In this document: piece by piece, positions 34,109-43,966 of the stretch
Position numbering within the stretch: position 1 is the stretch's first letter
Layout of the letters: each line of letters begins with the position of its first letter
Source of the DNA: Leptonema illini DSM 21528
GTDB lineage: Bacteria > Spirochaetota > Leptospiria > Leptospirales > Leptonemataceae
Assembly (NCBI RefSeq): GCF_000243335.1
Contig: NZ_JH597773.1
Coordinates: 3,094,156-3,158,155 of the forward strand
DNA length: 64,000 bases
Direction: 5' to 3'
Program-made: the position numbers and the translations under genes
The notes under the pieces: generated by a model
The model's input: the letters and a program-made list of their open reading frames with translations, nothing else
What the model was told of the DNA's origin: nothing
Databases searched by the model: none

Positions 34109-34749
34109 TGCAGTATATCTATCTGCACGGCTTTGCCTCCGGTTCCGATTCGACCAAAGCCCGCTTTTTCGCCGAAACCTTTGAGCGGCGGGGCCTGTCT
34201 CTCCTGCGCCCCGACCTCAATGACGATTTCTCGCACCTCACCATAACACGCCAGCTTGAGCAGCTGCGCGAGATCACCTCGACTTTTAGCGCAAAGGAGT
34301 CGATCACACTCATCGGGTCGAGCATGGGCGGTTTTCTTTCGCTGCTTTATTCGAGGTTGGACAGTCGGGTGCGACGCCTTGTGCTGCTTGCGCCGGCCGT
34401 CGGTTTTCACCGCATCCTCAAATCGAAAGCCGGACCGAACTTCAAGCTATGGAAGAAGAATCGCTACATTCCCATTGAACATTATGCGCTCGGACAGGCG
34501 CTTCCTCTACACTTCGGGCTCTATACCGATGCCCTGCTTTATCGTAAGGCCACGTTTACCCGTCCCCTGCCGACTCTGATCTTTCATGGTCTGCACGACG
34601 ATACGGTCCCGTATCAGAATAGCATCATACTCGTAGAGCAGAATGCCCGGGCCGCTCTCATGCTACTCAATTCGGATCATACACTGAACGATTGCCTGGA
34701 AACGATCGATTCTCAAGTTCAGGCCTTTTTTGAACGGAACTTAGACTAA
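34108..34749 (+). CDS. Esterase, YqiA/UPF0227-like alpha/beta hydrolase
   Basis: 213 residues. YIYLHGFASGSDSTKARFF is the typical beginning of the YqiA-type esterases, GSSMGGFLSLLYS is the nucleophile elbow, IFHGLHDDTVP carries the acid and NSDHTLND the histidine. Cytosolic esterase; substrate unknown. Start is GTG overlapping the stop of the preceding gene (TAGTG), so translation is coupled. Last gene of the MBOAT operon. Confidence 0.75.
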   Translation: MQYIYLHGFASGSDSTKARFFAETFERRGLSLLRPDLNDDFSHLTITRQLEQLREITSTFSAKESITLIGSSMGGFLSLLYSRLDSRVRRLVLLAPAVGFHRILKSKAGPNFKLWKKNRYIPIEHYALGQALPLHFGLYTDALLYRKATFTRPLPTLIFHGLHDDTVPYQNSIILVEQNARAALMLLNSDHTLNDCLETIDSQVQAFFERNLD

Positions 34750-34843
34750 CAAATTCCCGAGAAACGCCCATAAAAATTATCGACCGCCTGTAAAAATTTT
34801 TGAGACTGGTTATCAGAATTAAAACCAATCACAGGTAGGATCT

Positions 34844-35974
34844 ATGCTCCCAGGCTACCAACGAGCATACCTCGTCACGGGTATGCTCATTCTCATGGTG
34901 AGCTGTAGTATCGAGAACAGTTCATCTCCCGCTACAGCGTATTCACCTGTTCCCGTTCCCGATCTCACGCCCGAACAGTTGCTCGGACAGGAGATATTTT
35001 CTGACGATACTCTCTCAGAACCGGCCGGACAGTCCTGTGCCTCGTGCCATGATGAAGGCGTCGGCTTTGCCTCCCCGCCTGCGATCATGACCGGCGGCGT
35101 CTCTGAGGGCGTTGTTCCTGGCCGATTCGGGCTGCGCAACGCACCGACGGCGGCGTATGCGCTTTTCAGCCCTCTGCCTTTCTTTGATCCCGAGCCCGGC
35201 ACTCTCGTCGGCGGCCAGTTCCTTGACCACCGCGCCGCCGATCTCGAAGAACAGGCACGCGGGCCCTTCTTGAATCCCGACGAGATGGCTAACCCGGATC
35301 GCGCCACCGTCGTGAACAAACTGCGCAATCGCCCCTATGCCGATCGGTTTCGCGCTCTGTATGGCGCTGATGTTTTTGCCGACGTCGATCGGGCCTATGT
35401 TGCCATGTCGCGGGCGATTGCCGCTTACGAACGTTCGCCGGAATTCAGTCCGTTCTCGTCGAAGTTCGACGCCTACATCAGAGGACGGGCGAATCTATCG
35501 CCGGCAGAGTTACGCGGCCTTGCCGTCTTTCGCGATCCGCTCAAAGGGAATTGCGAGGCCTGCCATCTTTCAACGGGAGATGCTCCGCTATTCACCGACT
35601 TCACAAACGATAACATCGGCGTGCCGCGCAATCTCACCATTCCCGCATACGCCGGGAACCCAACTCTCGTCGACCGGGGGCTTGGCGCCGTACTGAACGA
35701 CGCGCAGTATGACGGACGCTTTAAAGTCCAGACGTTACGCAACGTCGCTCTGACCGCTCCCTATATGCATAACGGTGTTTTTACCACGCTGGAGGACGTA
35801 GTCCGCTTTTACAACACGGCCTGCGCTCCGGGTAACCCCGATGGATGGGATGCACCGGAAGTGCCCGACACTCGCAACTGTAACGAGCTCGGAAACTTGA
35901 AGCTGAGCGATCAGGAGATCGCAGATCTTGTGGCCTTTCTGCACACGCTGACCGACGGCTATCTACCGCGCTGA
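34844..35974 (+). CDS. Dihaem cytochrome c peroxidase family lipoprotein
   Basis: 376 residues; lipoprotein leader ending LILMVSCS. Two haem c sites: SCASCHDEG near residue 65 and NCEACHLSTG near residue 225, each with the CXXCH of the CcpA/MauG family; LRNVALTAPYMHNGVFTTLEDVV is the conserved C-terminal segment with a methionine ligand candidate. It would reduce hydrogen peroxide in the periplasm with electrons from a small carrier such as a HiPIP or cytochrome c. Upstream DNA (34750-34843) is AT-rich and contains TGGTT-11-AACCA. Confidence 0.88.
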   Translation: MLPGYQRAYLVTGMLILMVSCSIENSSSPATAYSPVPVPDLTPEQLLGQEIFSDDTLSEPAGQSCASCHDEGVGFASPPAIMTGGVSEGVVPGRFGLRNAPTAAYALFSPLPFFDPEPGTLVGGQFLDHRAADLEEQARGPFLNPDEMANPDRATVVNKLRNRPYADRFRALYGADVFADVDRAYVAMSRAIAAYERSPEFSPFSSKFDAYIRGRANLSPAELRGLAVFRDPLKGNCEACHLSTGDAPLFTDFTNDNIGVPRNLTIPAYAGNPTLVDRGLGAVLNDAQYDGRFKVQTLRNVALTAPYMHNGVFTTLEDVVRFYNTACAPGNPDGWDAPEVPDTRNCNELGNLKLSDQEIADLVAFLHTLTDGYLPR

Positions 35975-36015
35975 TTCGACGGAATCAACAGAACAAATAA
36001 GAATCGAGGATCATT

Positions 36016-36499
36016 ATGTTTTATCATTTTAAAAAGAGGAGCCTGCCTCAATGGCTTCTTGTAACGGCAGTACTGTTTCCCTATGCTCTGTTTGCACAGC
36101 AAACGGAGGAAAAGACGCAACGAAAACCCTCGCTTGAAGAGCGTGTCGACATTCTTGAAGAAGAGGTCGAGCATGCGAAGATGAAGAAGGCGGCAAAAGA
36201 GTTCAAGAGCGTGATGGGTATGGGCCCTTCTGCCTCGGCCATCTATCACGTTGAGGACGGCTTTTCGTTCGGCGGCTATGCCGAAATTACCGGAGAAAGC
36301 TATAAGTCCCGCTATCGCACCGGTGTGGGCGACGTAAAGCGCCTCATCCTCTATACGGGATATCGCTTCACCGATAACATCCTCTTTAATGCCGAGATCG
36401 AATACGAGCATGCCGGCTTCGAGCGGCATGATGATGTCGTCAACGAGGTGGATTATGCCGGGCGCGAGACACAGAAGAAAACGGTCCAGGGTGGGGCGG
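36016..36499 (+). pseudogene. Outer-membrane porin, 5' part of gene split by an IS element
   Basis: N-terminal 161 codons of a beta-barrel porin: signal peptide (QWLLVTAVLFPYALFAQ), a short coiled coil (LEERVDILEEEVEHAKMKK), then amphipathic strands (FSFGGYAEITGESYKSR, RLILYTGYRFTDNILFNAEIEYEHAG) like those of phosphate-selective or OprP/O-type porins. Good Shine-Dalgarno (GAGG seven bases upstream). The reading frame is interrupted after ...KKTVQGG by the IS50-type element. Removing the element and one target copy joins it in frame with the 3' part at 38019 and gives an intact protein of 536 residues. The gene follows the dihaem peroxidase by 42 bases. Confidence 0.9.
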
Positions 36500-38018
36500 C
36501 ATATCCTTACCCAGAAGTATTTCTCCTTGTACTGTTTTTGAGCCCGCGCAATATGTCGCATGAAGAAACGACAGCAGAGTGCTCAGGAACCACAGGAGCT
36601 GGATAGCGAAGTAGCCAATTGGGGGGCGCAGGAATTCGCCAGTGCAAATATCGGTGATGCGCGTTTGAACGCCAGACTCATTGCTGTCGCTGAGGCTTTC
36701 ATGCAGAAGCCGGGTGCATCTGTTCCAAAGGCGTCGGCAAGCTGGGCGGGTGCGAAAGGAGTGTATCGGTTCTTTGACAACGCCAAGGTGAACTCACAGA
36801 ATATTTTAAGTCCGCATACAGAGTCTACGAAGCAAAGGATCGAGGGTCGAGAGCTTGTTCTTGCGATTCAGGATACATCGACGATCGACTATAGCACTCG
36901 TGACGCTACCGACGATATTGGACCGGCCGGCAATCGCCTTACAAGAGGACTTATGCTTCATCCCACTCTTGCCGTTACTCCCGAAGGCACACCGCTCGGA
37001 ATACTGGATCTACAAATCTGGAATAGACCTGACAACACATGGTCTTCTGAACTCACACGTGAGGAAAGAAGAAATACTCCTCTCGAAGACAAAGAGAGCA
37101 TGAAATGGATAAACAGCTACCGCAAGGTCTGTGAGATTCAGAAGGAGATGAATGATAAAGTTCACTTCGTAAACGTCTGCGATCGCGAAGGAGATATGTA
37201 TGATCTCTTCCTTGAACATCATAAACTATCTACAGAAAATCCGCCTGATTTGCTTGTTCGAGCTGCAAAAGACCGCAAATTGGCCGGGGATTCGGGCTTT
37301 TTGTGGGATTTCATGGAGTCCATAGATGTATTCGGTGAGTATGATATTCAGGTTCAAAGAAAGGTGGGTAAGAAAGCAAGAGAAGCAACGCTGCAAATAC
37401 GCTTCTCAAAGATAACAATGCGACGGCCTTTTCACCGATATCCTGTGAAAGAGAATCCATCTTTCGATCTCTATGCAGTATATACATGCGAAAAAAATCC
37501 ACCGCAAAAGGAAGAGGGGATTTCATGGATGCTGCTCACCACAATGCCGGTTCTCACTTTCGAAGAAGCCGTTGAGAAGGTGGAATGGTACACCGATCGC
37601 TGGATCATTGAGACTTTCTTCAAGGTCCTCAAATCTGGATGCAAGATTGAAAACCGACAGATGAAGACCGGAGCTCGACTGATGTCATGCATCACAGTCG
37701 ATAGCATCATCGCATGGAGAATCCTTTTCCTGACATTCATAGGCAGGGAACTTCCAGATCTCTCCGCAGAAATTGTTTTTGAACCACACGAATGGCAGAG
37801 CCTGCACTGTCGGATCAACAATACATCCGAACTCCCAAACACGGTTCCTTCTCTCTATACTGTCATGATTCAAATTGCGAAGCTCGGTGGTTTCCTTGCA
37901 AGAAAGAGCGATGGATTCCCGGGGCCGATCACCATATTCCAGGGGATGCACGTCCTCTACGATATGGCCGCCGTCTACAAAATCCTCCGCCCAGAGGCTA
38001 CTTCTGGGTAAGGATATG
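36500..38018 (+). mobile_element. IS4-family (IS50-type) insertion sequence, complete
   Basis: 1519 bp. Ends are perfect 20-bp inverted repeats: CATATCCTTACCCAGAAGTA at 36500-36519 and its exact reverse complement at 37999-38018. A 9-bp target duplication GTGGGGCGG flanks it (36491-36499 and 38019-38027); the exact limit is ambiguous by one base each side because of matching neighbours. Nine-base duplications are typical of the Tn5/IS50 branch. The single transposase gene is intact, and identical ends and target copies indicate a recent insertion. Confidence 0.95.
36560..38011 (+). CDS. IS4-family transposase (IS50/Tn5 type)
   Basis: 483 residues. N-terminal Tn5-like region (EVANWGAQEFASANIGDARLNARL), then the DDE catalytic set: QDTSTIDYSTRD with the first Asp, VNVCDREGDMYDLF with the second Asp, and YTDRWIIETFFKVLKSG with the Glu in the YREK-type signature of the IS4 family. 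All three acids are present and the frame is unbroken, so the element could be active. The stop codon lies inside the right terminal repeat. Confidence 0.93.
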   Translation: MKKRQQSAQEPQELDSEVANWGAQEFASANIGDARLNARLIAVAEAFMQKPGASVPKASASWAGAKGVYRFFDNAKVNSQNILSPHTESTKQRIEGRELVLAIQDTSTIDYSTRDATDDIGPAGNRLTRGLMLHPTLAVTPEGTPLGILDLQIWNRPDNTWSSELTREERRNTPLEDKESMKWINSYRKVCEIQKEMNDKVHFVNVCDREGDMYDLFLEHHKLSTENPPDLLVRAAKDRKLAGDSGFLWDFMESIDVFGEYDIQVQRKVGKKAREATLQIRFSKITMRRPFHRYPVKENPSFDLYAVYTCEKNPPQKEEGISWMLLTTMPVLTFEEAVEKVEWYTDRWIIETFFKVLKSGCKIENRQMKTGARLMSCITVDSIIAWRILFLTFIGRELPDLSAEIVFEPHEWQSLHCRINNTSELPNTVPSLYTVMIQIAKLGGFLARKSDGFPGPITIFQGMHVLYDMAAVYKILRPEATSG

Positions 38019-39154
38019 GTGGGGCGGCGATGGTGGAGTTCGCATACGTCGAATTCCGCATCGCCGACTGGCTGCAGATTCGCCCCGGCCTGAACCTTGT
38101 GCCGATCGGCATCACGAACTGGATGCATGAACCGAATACCTTTTACTCGGTTAACAGACCCGCCACAGAACAGCTTATTATTCCGACGACCTGGCGAGAA
38201 CTCGGCGTCCTTTTCACGGGAGAGATCGGACGTTTTCAATATCGTACCGGCCTTCTAAGCGGTCTTGACGCGTCGCAGTTCACGGCTTCGGAATATATCG
38301 GTGAAGACGGAAGCTACAGGGGCTCCGAGGCCAGTCTGCGCGACGGCGCCTTTATTCTGAACGTCGACGCAAACCTCTTCGACGGCTTCACTCTGGGCGG
38401 CTCCTATTATGCAGGTCGCGCCGGACAGGGCAACGTCACAGCGGTTCAGGATAACGATCGTCTCATCACTCCAGACGGAACCTCTCTCGGTTTTTCTCCA
38501 GAGGACACGGCCGATATGCTTGCCGTTATGGAGGCGCGTCGTCGAAGAGCGCCCGTTCTTGTTCAGATGGCTGAAGGTCACTTTCTCTATCGAACAGGTC
38601 CCTGGGATTTTCGCGGCCTGGCCGTCAGATCGTGGATGAGCGAAGAGGATACAAGAGCCGTTAACCGCGCTACGGGAGAGAACGTGGGCATGGTCGCCGA
38701 AGGCGGATACCTTGAAGCCGGATTCAACGTACTGAGCTTCTGGAAGACAGATCAGAAGCTGATGTTTTTCGTGCGAAACGAGTTCGTCAATACGCAGCGA
38801 AAAACCGTGGAGCGCAAATTCGGCGGTAAAGAGGATGTGCTCGATGCCTTATGCCGGGGTTCATCGACATGCAAGACGACTACGATGTTTGACAACGGAA
38901 ATCAGGATCTCGGTATCATCGAAGCCGAAGATGCGAATACGGAGGCCTACGGAAAAAAAGGCCTGGCCGATAAAACAAACGATCGCCGTATTCTCACCGT
39001 GGGTCTTGCCTATTTCCCGCATCCGAACGTAACGGTAAAAGTGGAATATGCAAAGAACGACTCGAAGTCGGATTGGTATCGCGACCAGGAAGTATTCAAT
39101 CCTGAGAACAACAAGATTGATACGATCAACGTCGGCATCGGCGTCGTATTCTGA
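38019..39154 (+). pseudogene. Outer-membrane porin, 3' part of gene split by an IS element
   Basis: C-terminal part of the porin that starts at 36016. From the second target copy the frame reads AAMVEFAYVEFRIADWLQI, RPGLNLVPIGITNWMHEPNTFY and continues as alternating barrel strands to a C-terminal phenylalanine (VGIGVVF), the usual barrel-assembly signal. An ATG at 38030 could start a free fragment of 374 residues, but it would have no signal peptide and so could not be exported. Confidence 0.9.
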
Positions 39155-39162
39155 TGCTAATC

Positions 39163-39200
39163 CGGATTCTGAGCGTCGATTGATCGCCGCTCAGAATCCG
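39163..39200. terminator. Hairpin between convergent porin and GGDEF-EAL genes
   Basis: CGGATTCTGAGCG (39163-39175) and CGCTCAGAATCCG (39188-39200), a 13-bp perfect stem with a 12-base loop. It overlaps the stop region of the GGDEF-EAL gene. No T-tract; it probably works as a shared transcription end. Confidence 0.65.
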
Positions 39201-42043
39201 CTCATCTGCAAGTATGAGCGTACAAAGTCCGCAAACTTATCGGCCGGTATGGCGGGGCTGATCAGGTATCCCTGCGCATAGTCGCAACTTCTTTCCCTGA
39301 AAAAGCGCAGCTGCGCCTCAGTCTCTACGCCTTCGGCTACGACTTTCAGCTTCAGACTCTGGGCCATTGCGATGATCGCCTGCGCGATCTGTGCATCGCT
39401 CTCATCGCCTGGAATATCCATAACGAAGGATCGGTCGATTTTCAGAGCATCGATCGGAAACCTTTTCAAATATGCGAGTGACGAGTAACCCGTTCCAAAA
39501 TCGTCGATCGCAAGTCGGATGCCGATCTCTTTCAGCGTTTGCAGCGCCTGACCGGCGCGCTCTCCGTGCTCCATAAGAGCCGACTCCGTAATCTCAAGCT
39601 CAATACGATCGGCCGGAACATTATAACGATGCAACAGATCAGCGATGCGCTCGGGAACGTCATAGAGGCGAAACTGTCTCGGCGAAATATTGATCGCAAG
39701 CTTTTCAAGATGTATGCCGTCGTCCATCCAGTGGCGCATCTGCTTGATCGACGCTTCAAGCACTCTGTCTCCGATGGCGCCGATCAAACCGCATTCCTCG
39801 GCGGCAGGAATGAAATCTCCAGGCGATACGCTTCCCTTCTCGGGATCAATCCAGCGTATGAGGGCCTCTGCACCGATAATCCCGTCCCCGAGAAGAGAAA
39901 TCTGAGGTTGATAGTAAACGAGAAACTGGTCGAGTTCGAGAGCGCGTCGCATACGGCCTTCAAGTCGAAGCTTTTCGGCCGCTGCGATTGTTAACGATGA
40001 CGTATAATAGTGAAACATATTACGCCCCTGCCCCTTTGCCTGATACAGCGCAGCGTCAGCGTTCCGAAGCAGCGTCGTGCCGTCTTCGCCGTCTTCTGGG
40101 AAGATTGCGATACCGATACTCGCTCCTATGTATAACTCTCGTCCTCCTGATATCGAAAACGGATCAGAAAGCGTATCGATCACCATGCGGGCGAGCATGG
40201 CGGCGGCGCCGGTTTCGGGAAGATCCTCCTGCAGAATAACGAATTCGTCCCCACCAAGACGAACGAGAAGATCTTCACGACGCAGGCGCTTACGCAGACG
40301 CTCGGCTATAGCGACAAGCAGTTCGTCGCCGGCCGGGTGGCCGTAGCCGTCGTTGACGTCCTTGAATCGGTCGAGGTCGATGAGATGAAGAGCTAAAGAG
40401 GTTCCGCGACGTCGCGCCTTTTCGAGCGCATGATCCATCTGCAGATGCAGAAGCGCGCGGTTGGGCAGATCGGTCAGCGGATCGTGATAGGCGAGATGCT
40501 CGAGCCTCTGCTCCGCCTCTTTTAACCGGCTTATGTCGGTAAACACCGCCACATAGTAGGCAATGACGCCGTTTTCGTCATGTATGGCGCTGAGCGAGCT
40601 GAGCTGAGGATACACCTCTCCATTCTTGCGACGATTCCAGATCTCTCCCTGCCAGTGCCCTATCTCTTCAAGGGAATGCCACATCTGCTGATAAAAAGTC
40701 TTCGGATGCCGTCCGGATTGCAGAATACGCGGATTCTGTCCGACCGCCTCTTCCTCTGAGAAACCCGTGATCTCAGAAAAGGCATGGTTAACGGTAACGA
40801 TCAATCCGTCTCGATCGGTAATGATGACTCCGTCACGAGTGCTGGCGATTACGGCAGCAGAAAGGCGCAGGCGGTCCTCGGCAGCCTTGCGTCCGGTTAC
40901 GTCTTCTACGCTAAACAGTAGAAGATCACGGCCGCTGTGCGAGAGGCGCATAAGATGCACTTCGGCATCCCACTCCGTTCCGTCCAGGTGCCGATGGCGC
41001 CACGGGAAGATATGCGAGCCATTCCTAACGGCTATCTCAATATGCCGTATTGCCGCCTCATGCGACGGGGTTCCGTCATATTGCACCTCCGGCGATACGC
41101 CTTCGGGCGTTTTGCCTATCAGCTCAGCTCGGTTCGCCACACGATACAGCTTCATTGCAGCGTCATTGCAATCAACAAACAGGGCCGTCGTCGGCTCCAT
41201 CACACCGAGAGCGATGCGCGAATCGTTAAAGAGCGCTTTATTGTATGCCTCGCTGTCTTTCAAAAGCTGCTCTTCTCGACGCCTTTCGGTCACGTCACGA
41301 CCGACGACGATAAGACCGCGCCGCCGACCATCGTCGAAAAACATCGGAATCTTAATGATATCAAATACTCGAAGCCCGAGATCGGGATGAGGTATTACCT
41401 CATCTGCGCGACTGGGAGCGCCGGCCTTCCATGCGATTTCGTCAGAGGCCTCGCAGCTCATAAAGGCGTCGTAATGAGTCGGACTGAAAGGCGCGAGCTC
41501 GGAATCCTTTTTGCCGCGATAATCCACATGCTCTATACCGAACAGGCGAAGATCGCTCTGATTGGCGACAAGCCAGCGCCCCTCGCCGTCTTTGAAACAG
41601 ATGATATCCTGCATGCTGTCGATGAGCATGCGCAATCGCTCTTCGCTTTCGCGAAGACTCTGCGACCGCGCCTCGGTCTCGGCAATTAACAGATTGATCG
41701 TATCGGCAAGCATTCCGATCTCGTCTTCTTCATGCCCCGGTGGAACGGTAAGTCGCTGAGTCTGAGCGCTTCGCTCCTCCATCTGCATGATGCCGCGAGC
41801 AAGCGATTGAATAGGTTTCACCGATAGTCTGCGATCGACAAACCATAAGATGGCGGCAAGCAGGCCGTTCTGAATGATGGCACCCGTCAGCTTTACCCAG
41901 AAGGGAAGATGAAGATTTTCGATGCTTTCGAGAAAGATAATGAAAGAACCGGTGCTCACCGAGAAAGCAACGGTGGCCAGAGAGAAAAGCAGGACCTGCT
42001 TACGTCCGTGGCTGGTGCGCAGCGTTCGAAACGATCGGCTCAC
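39191..42043 (-). CDS. Membrane PAS-GGDEF-EAL protein (cyclic di-GMP turnover)
   Basis: 950 residues. Two N-terminal membrane helices (QVLLFSLATVAFSVSTGSF; LTGAIIQNGLLAAILWFV) and a HAMP-like linker, three PAS domains (about residues 130-260, 270-390 and 395-515), a GGDEF domain with the active site RLGGDEFVILQED, and an EAL domain with GAEALIRW, DDFGTGYSSLAYLKRFP and LKIDRSFV, all needed for phosphodiesterase activity. Both halves look catalytically intact. It overlaps the preceding gene by four bases. The PAS set suggests sensing of redox, light or small molecules. Confidence 0.93.
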   Translation of the reverse strand: MSRSFRTLRTSHGRKQVLLFSLATVAFSVSTGSFIIFLESIENLHLPFWVKLTGAIIQNGLLAAILWFVDRRLSVKPIQSLARGIMQMEERSAQTQRLTVPPGHEEDEIGMLADTINLLIAETEARSQSLRESEERLRMLIDSMQDIICFKDGEGRWLVANQSDLRLFGIEHVDYRGKKDSELAPFSPTHYDAFMSCEASDEIAWKAGAPSRADEVIPHPDLGLRVFDIIKIPMFFDDGRRRGLIVVGRDVTERRREEQLLKDSEAYNKALFNDSRIALGVMEPTTALFVDCNDAAMKLYRVANRAELIGKTPEGVSPEVQYDGTPSHEAAIRHIEIAVRNGSHIFPWRHRHLDGTEWDAEVHLMRLSHSGRDLLLFSVEDVTGRKAAEDRLRLSAAVIASTRDGVIITDRDGLIVTVNHAFSEITGFSEEEAVGQNPRILQSGRHPKTFYQQMWHSLEEIGHWQGEIWNRRKNGEVYPQLSSLSAIHDENGVIAYYVAVFTDISRLKEAEQRLEHLAYHDPLTDLPNRALLHLQMDHALEKARRRGTSLALHLIDLDRFKDVNDGYGHPAGDELLVAIAERLRKRLRREDLLVRLGGDEFVILQEDLPETGAAAMLARMVIDTLSDPFSISGGRELYIGASIGIAIFPEDGEDGTTLLRNADAALYQAKGQGRNMFHYYTSSLTIAAAEKLRLEGRMRRALELDQFLVYYQPQISLLGDGIIGAEALIRWIDPEKGSVSPGDFIPAAEECGLIGAIGDRVLEASIKQMRHWMDDGIHLEKLAINISPRQFRLYDVPERIADLLHRYNVPADRIELEITESALMEHGERAGQALQTLKEIGIRLAIDDFGTGYSSLAYLKRFPIDALKIDRSFVMDIPGDESDAQIAQAIIAMAQSLKLKVVAEGVETEAQLRFFRERSCDYAQGYLISPAIPADKFADFVRSYLQMSGF

Positions 42044-42627
42044 GTCGACTTCTCACTCTCGAGCTTAACGATCTCGCGCAGATTTCGCATATGCTCGAGC
42101 ACGCGACTGCATGTCTTCTGAAATTCCGAAGGCACATGCTTCGCCTCAAGCGCTGAATCGGCCACGAACTGTAAAATAGAAAGAAACAGATCTTTGGACG
42201 CAAAGATCGGAGGCGTGCCCGCATACCCATAGATATAACAGTCTTCACGTACCTGCAAACCGAACGTCTGCAACTCCATCTCGTGATCGGTTCCCTGCTC
42301 GGATTCGAGAAGCAGCTCGGCGACGCGATCGAGCTCCTGACTCCAGTCGAGCATCAGCGAACGGCAGATGGCCTGGAAGCGATTTTTTTCAGAGTAGAAA
42401 AGCAAAGGCGTCGTCACCAGTTCATCGGGAAACGTCGACATCAGAGAACGGAATTGCGTCTCATTCACATAAGATAGAAAATGTGTGCCTCTGATCACCC
42501 GTGCCTTGAGAACGGGGAATCCACGAAACGGGCTTTCTTCTTCGGCGGGCAGAGAGTACTTTGCCTCAAGCCTTTTCAACATCTCCTGCTCGTAGTCTGA
42601 TAAAGACGATTCCCGTTCCAGTGCCAT
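42040..42627 (-). CDS. Conserved protein of unknown function, coupled to GGDEF-EAL gene
   Basis: 195 residues, acidic, no signal peptide, membrane helix or known motif that I can see. Centre: LQVREDCYIYGYAGTPPIF. Its stop overlaps the ATG of the GGDEF-EAL gene (ATGA), so the two are probably translated together and the protein may act in the same signalling path. Divergent from truD. Confidence 0.6.
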   Translation of the reverse strand: MALERESSLSDYEQEMLKRLEAKYSLPAEEESPFRGFPVLKARVIRGTHFLSYVNETQFRSLMSTFPDELVTTPLLFYSEKNRFQAICRSLMLDWSQELDRVAELLLESEQGTDHEMELQTFGLQVREDCYIYGYAGTPPIFASKDLFLSILQFVADSALEAKHVPSEFQKTCSRVLEHMRNLREIVKLESEKST

Positions 42628-42680
42628 GTGAGATCACGAAAACCTGTTTTCCCGCTCAGACAATCGAAAAAAAGGGTCGC

Positions 42681-43910
42681 ATGAGCTTCGACGCAACCTC
42701 TCGCAAGCTGGTCGGCTTTCTCGCCTGTAAAACCAAGATGAAAACCGAGGATTTTATCGTCGAAGAGATCACCGATCTGAAGATATTGAACGCTACGAAT
42801 TCGGGCCCCTATTACGTCTATCGAATGCAAAAAGAGGGCTGGAACACAGTCGATGCTCTCATCCGCCTTGCAAAAGAAAACCGCATCTCTCTACGCGATA
42901 TACAGTACGGCGGCAAAAAGGATCGTCATGGCATCACCGAACAGTTCATTACGTCGCGCAGTCGATTACGTCTTCCCGCTTCGCTTGAAGGCGCCGTTCA
43001 ATTAATGGAACTCGGTCGCAGTCAGGAGCCGATGGCGCCAGGACGTATCGTCGGGAATCGTTTCAAGCTCTGGCTGCGTTCGCTACAGGCATCTGAGATA
43101 TCGCATCTTCAGCGCAACTTCGAGGCGATCAAAGAATACGGTTATATCAACTATTTCGATTCGCAGAGATTCAGCACCTTTGATCGAGAAGAAGGCCTGC
43201 CCGCCTTCGCTCTCTATGCGGGTAACTATGAGCAGGCGCTGAAGATGCTGCTTCTCGGAACGTTTCGCCGCGAAAAATCGCATGCAAAAGACCGCAAGGC
43301 CGAGCTCTTAAAGTCCTGGGGGCGGTGGGATGCATGCTTACAAAAGGCCGATACGGCCGTTGAGAGGCGGGTCTTTGCCTTCTTGAAGGAATCTCAGCGC
43401 CGGGCCCCCGCCGATTTCGCCGGCGCGCTTGATCTTTTGCCCTTTGAAGAGCTGCTTATGATGCTCTCTGCCTTTCAGGCCTTTCTCTGGAATCATCTCG
43501 TATCGAATCATATAGAGAGGCATGCGAACGGAAGAGCTGCACTCTTTAAAACACGCACAGGCATACTGGCATTCCCGGCGCCCGGCGATCAGAGCATTGC
43601 GCTCGATCAGGAGCTCTGCCTTCCCGGAAAAGACGAACGATTCTCGCCCGAGTTTCAAGCCGATCTTCAATCACTTCTTGCACAGCTTGGCCTGCCCGAT
43701 AACTGTACGCAGATTTCGTTTCTGCGCTCTGCGGCCATGAACGCTTATATGCGACGCATGGGTATTCTACCCGGTGATCTACAGCTGGGGTTACCCGAAG
43801 ACGACGAGATGGAGGCAAAGCGTAAAAAGGTTGAGCTAACATTCACGCTGCCGGCCGGAGCCTACGGAACGATGCTTGTCAAGCGCCTGACGCTGCGGGC
43901 TCGATTCTGA
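42681..43910 (+). CDS. truD: tRNA pseudouridine(13) synthase TruD
   Basis: 409 residues. KTEDFIVEEITDLK is the N-terminal TruD signature, DIQYGGKKDRHGITEQFIT holds the catalytic aspartate (GxKDxxA/GxT) and NYFDSQRFSTF matches the family NxFGxQRFG segment with changes. It converts U13 of certain tRNAs to pseudouridine. ATG at 42681 has AAGGG upstream; the frame opens earlier at 42561 but would overlap the divergent gene. It is larger than the E. coli enzyme (349 residues). Confidence 0.9.
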   Translation: MSFDATSRKLVGFLACKTKMKTEDFIVEEITDLKILNATNSGPYYVYRMQKEGWNTVDALIRLAKENRISLRDIQYGGKKDRHGITEQFITSRSRLRLPASLEGAVQLMELGRSQEPMAPGRIVGNRFKLWLRSLQASEISHLQRNFEAIKEYGYINYFDSQRFSTFDREEGLPAFALYAGNYEQALKMLLLGTFRREKSHAKDRKAELLKSWGRWDACLQKADTAVERRVFAFLKESQRRAPADFAGALDLLPFEELLMMLSAFQAFLWNHLVSNHIERHANGRAALFKTRTGILAFPAPGDQSIALDQELCLPGKDERFSPEFQADLQSLLAQLGLPDNCTQISFLRSAAMNAYMRRMGILPGDLQLGLPEDDEMEAKRKKVELTFTLPAGAYGTMLVKRLTLRARF

Positions 43911-43966
43911 GGGCAGTGTGCGCCCCACTTTTCGAACAGCTCAAATGGCAGCGCTCTTTTGTTTAT

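Noticed and set aside
34750-34843. Promoter for the dihaem peroxidase gene in the AT-rich gap
   Set aside because: TTGAGA is present but no -10 box occurs at the right distance, so no promoter is claimed.
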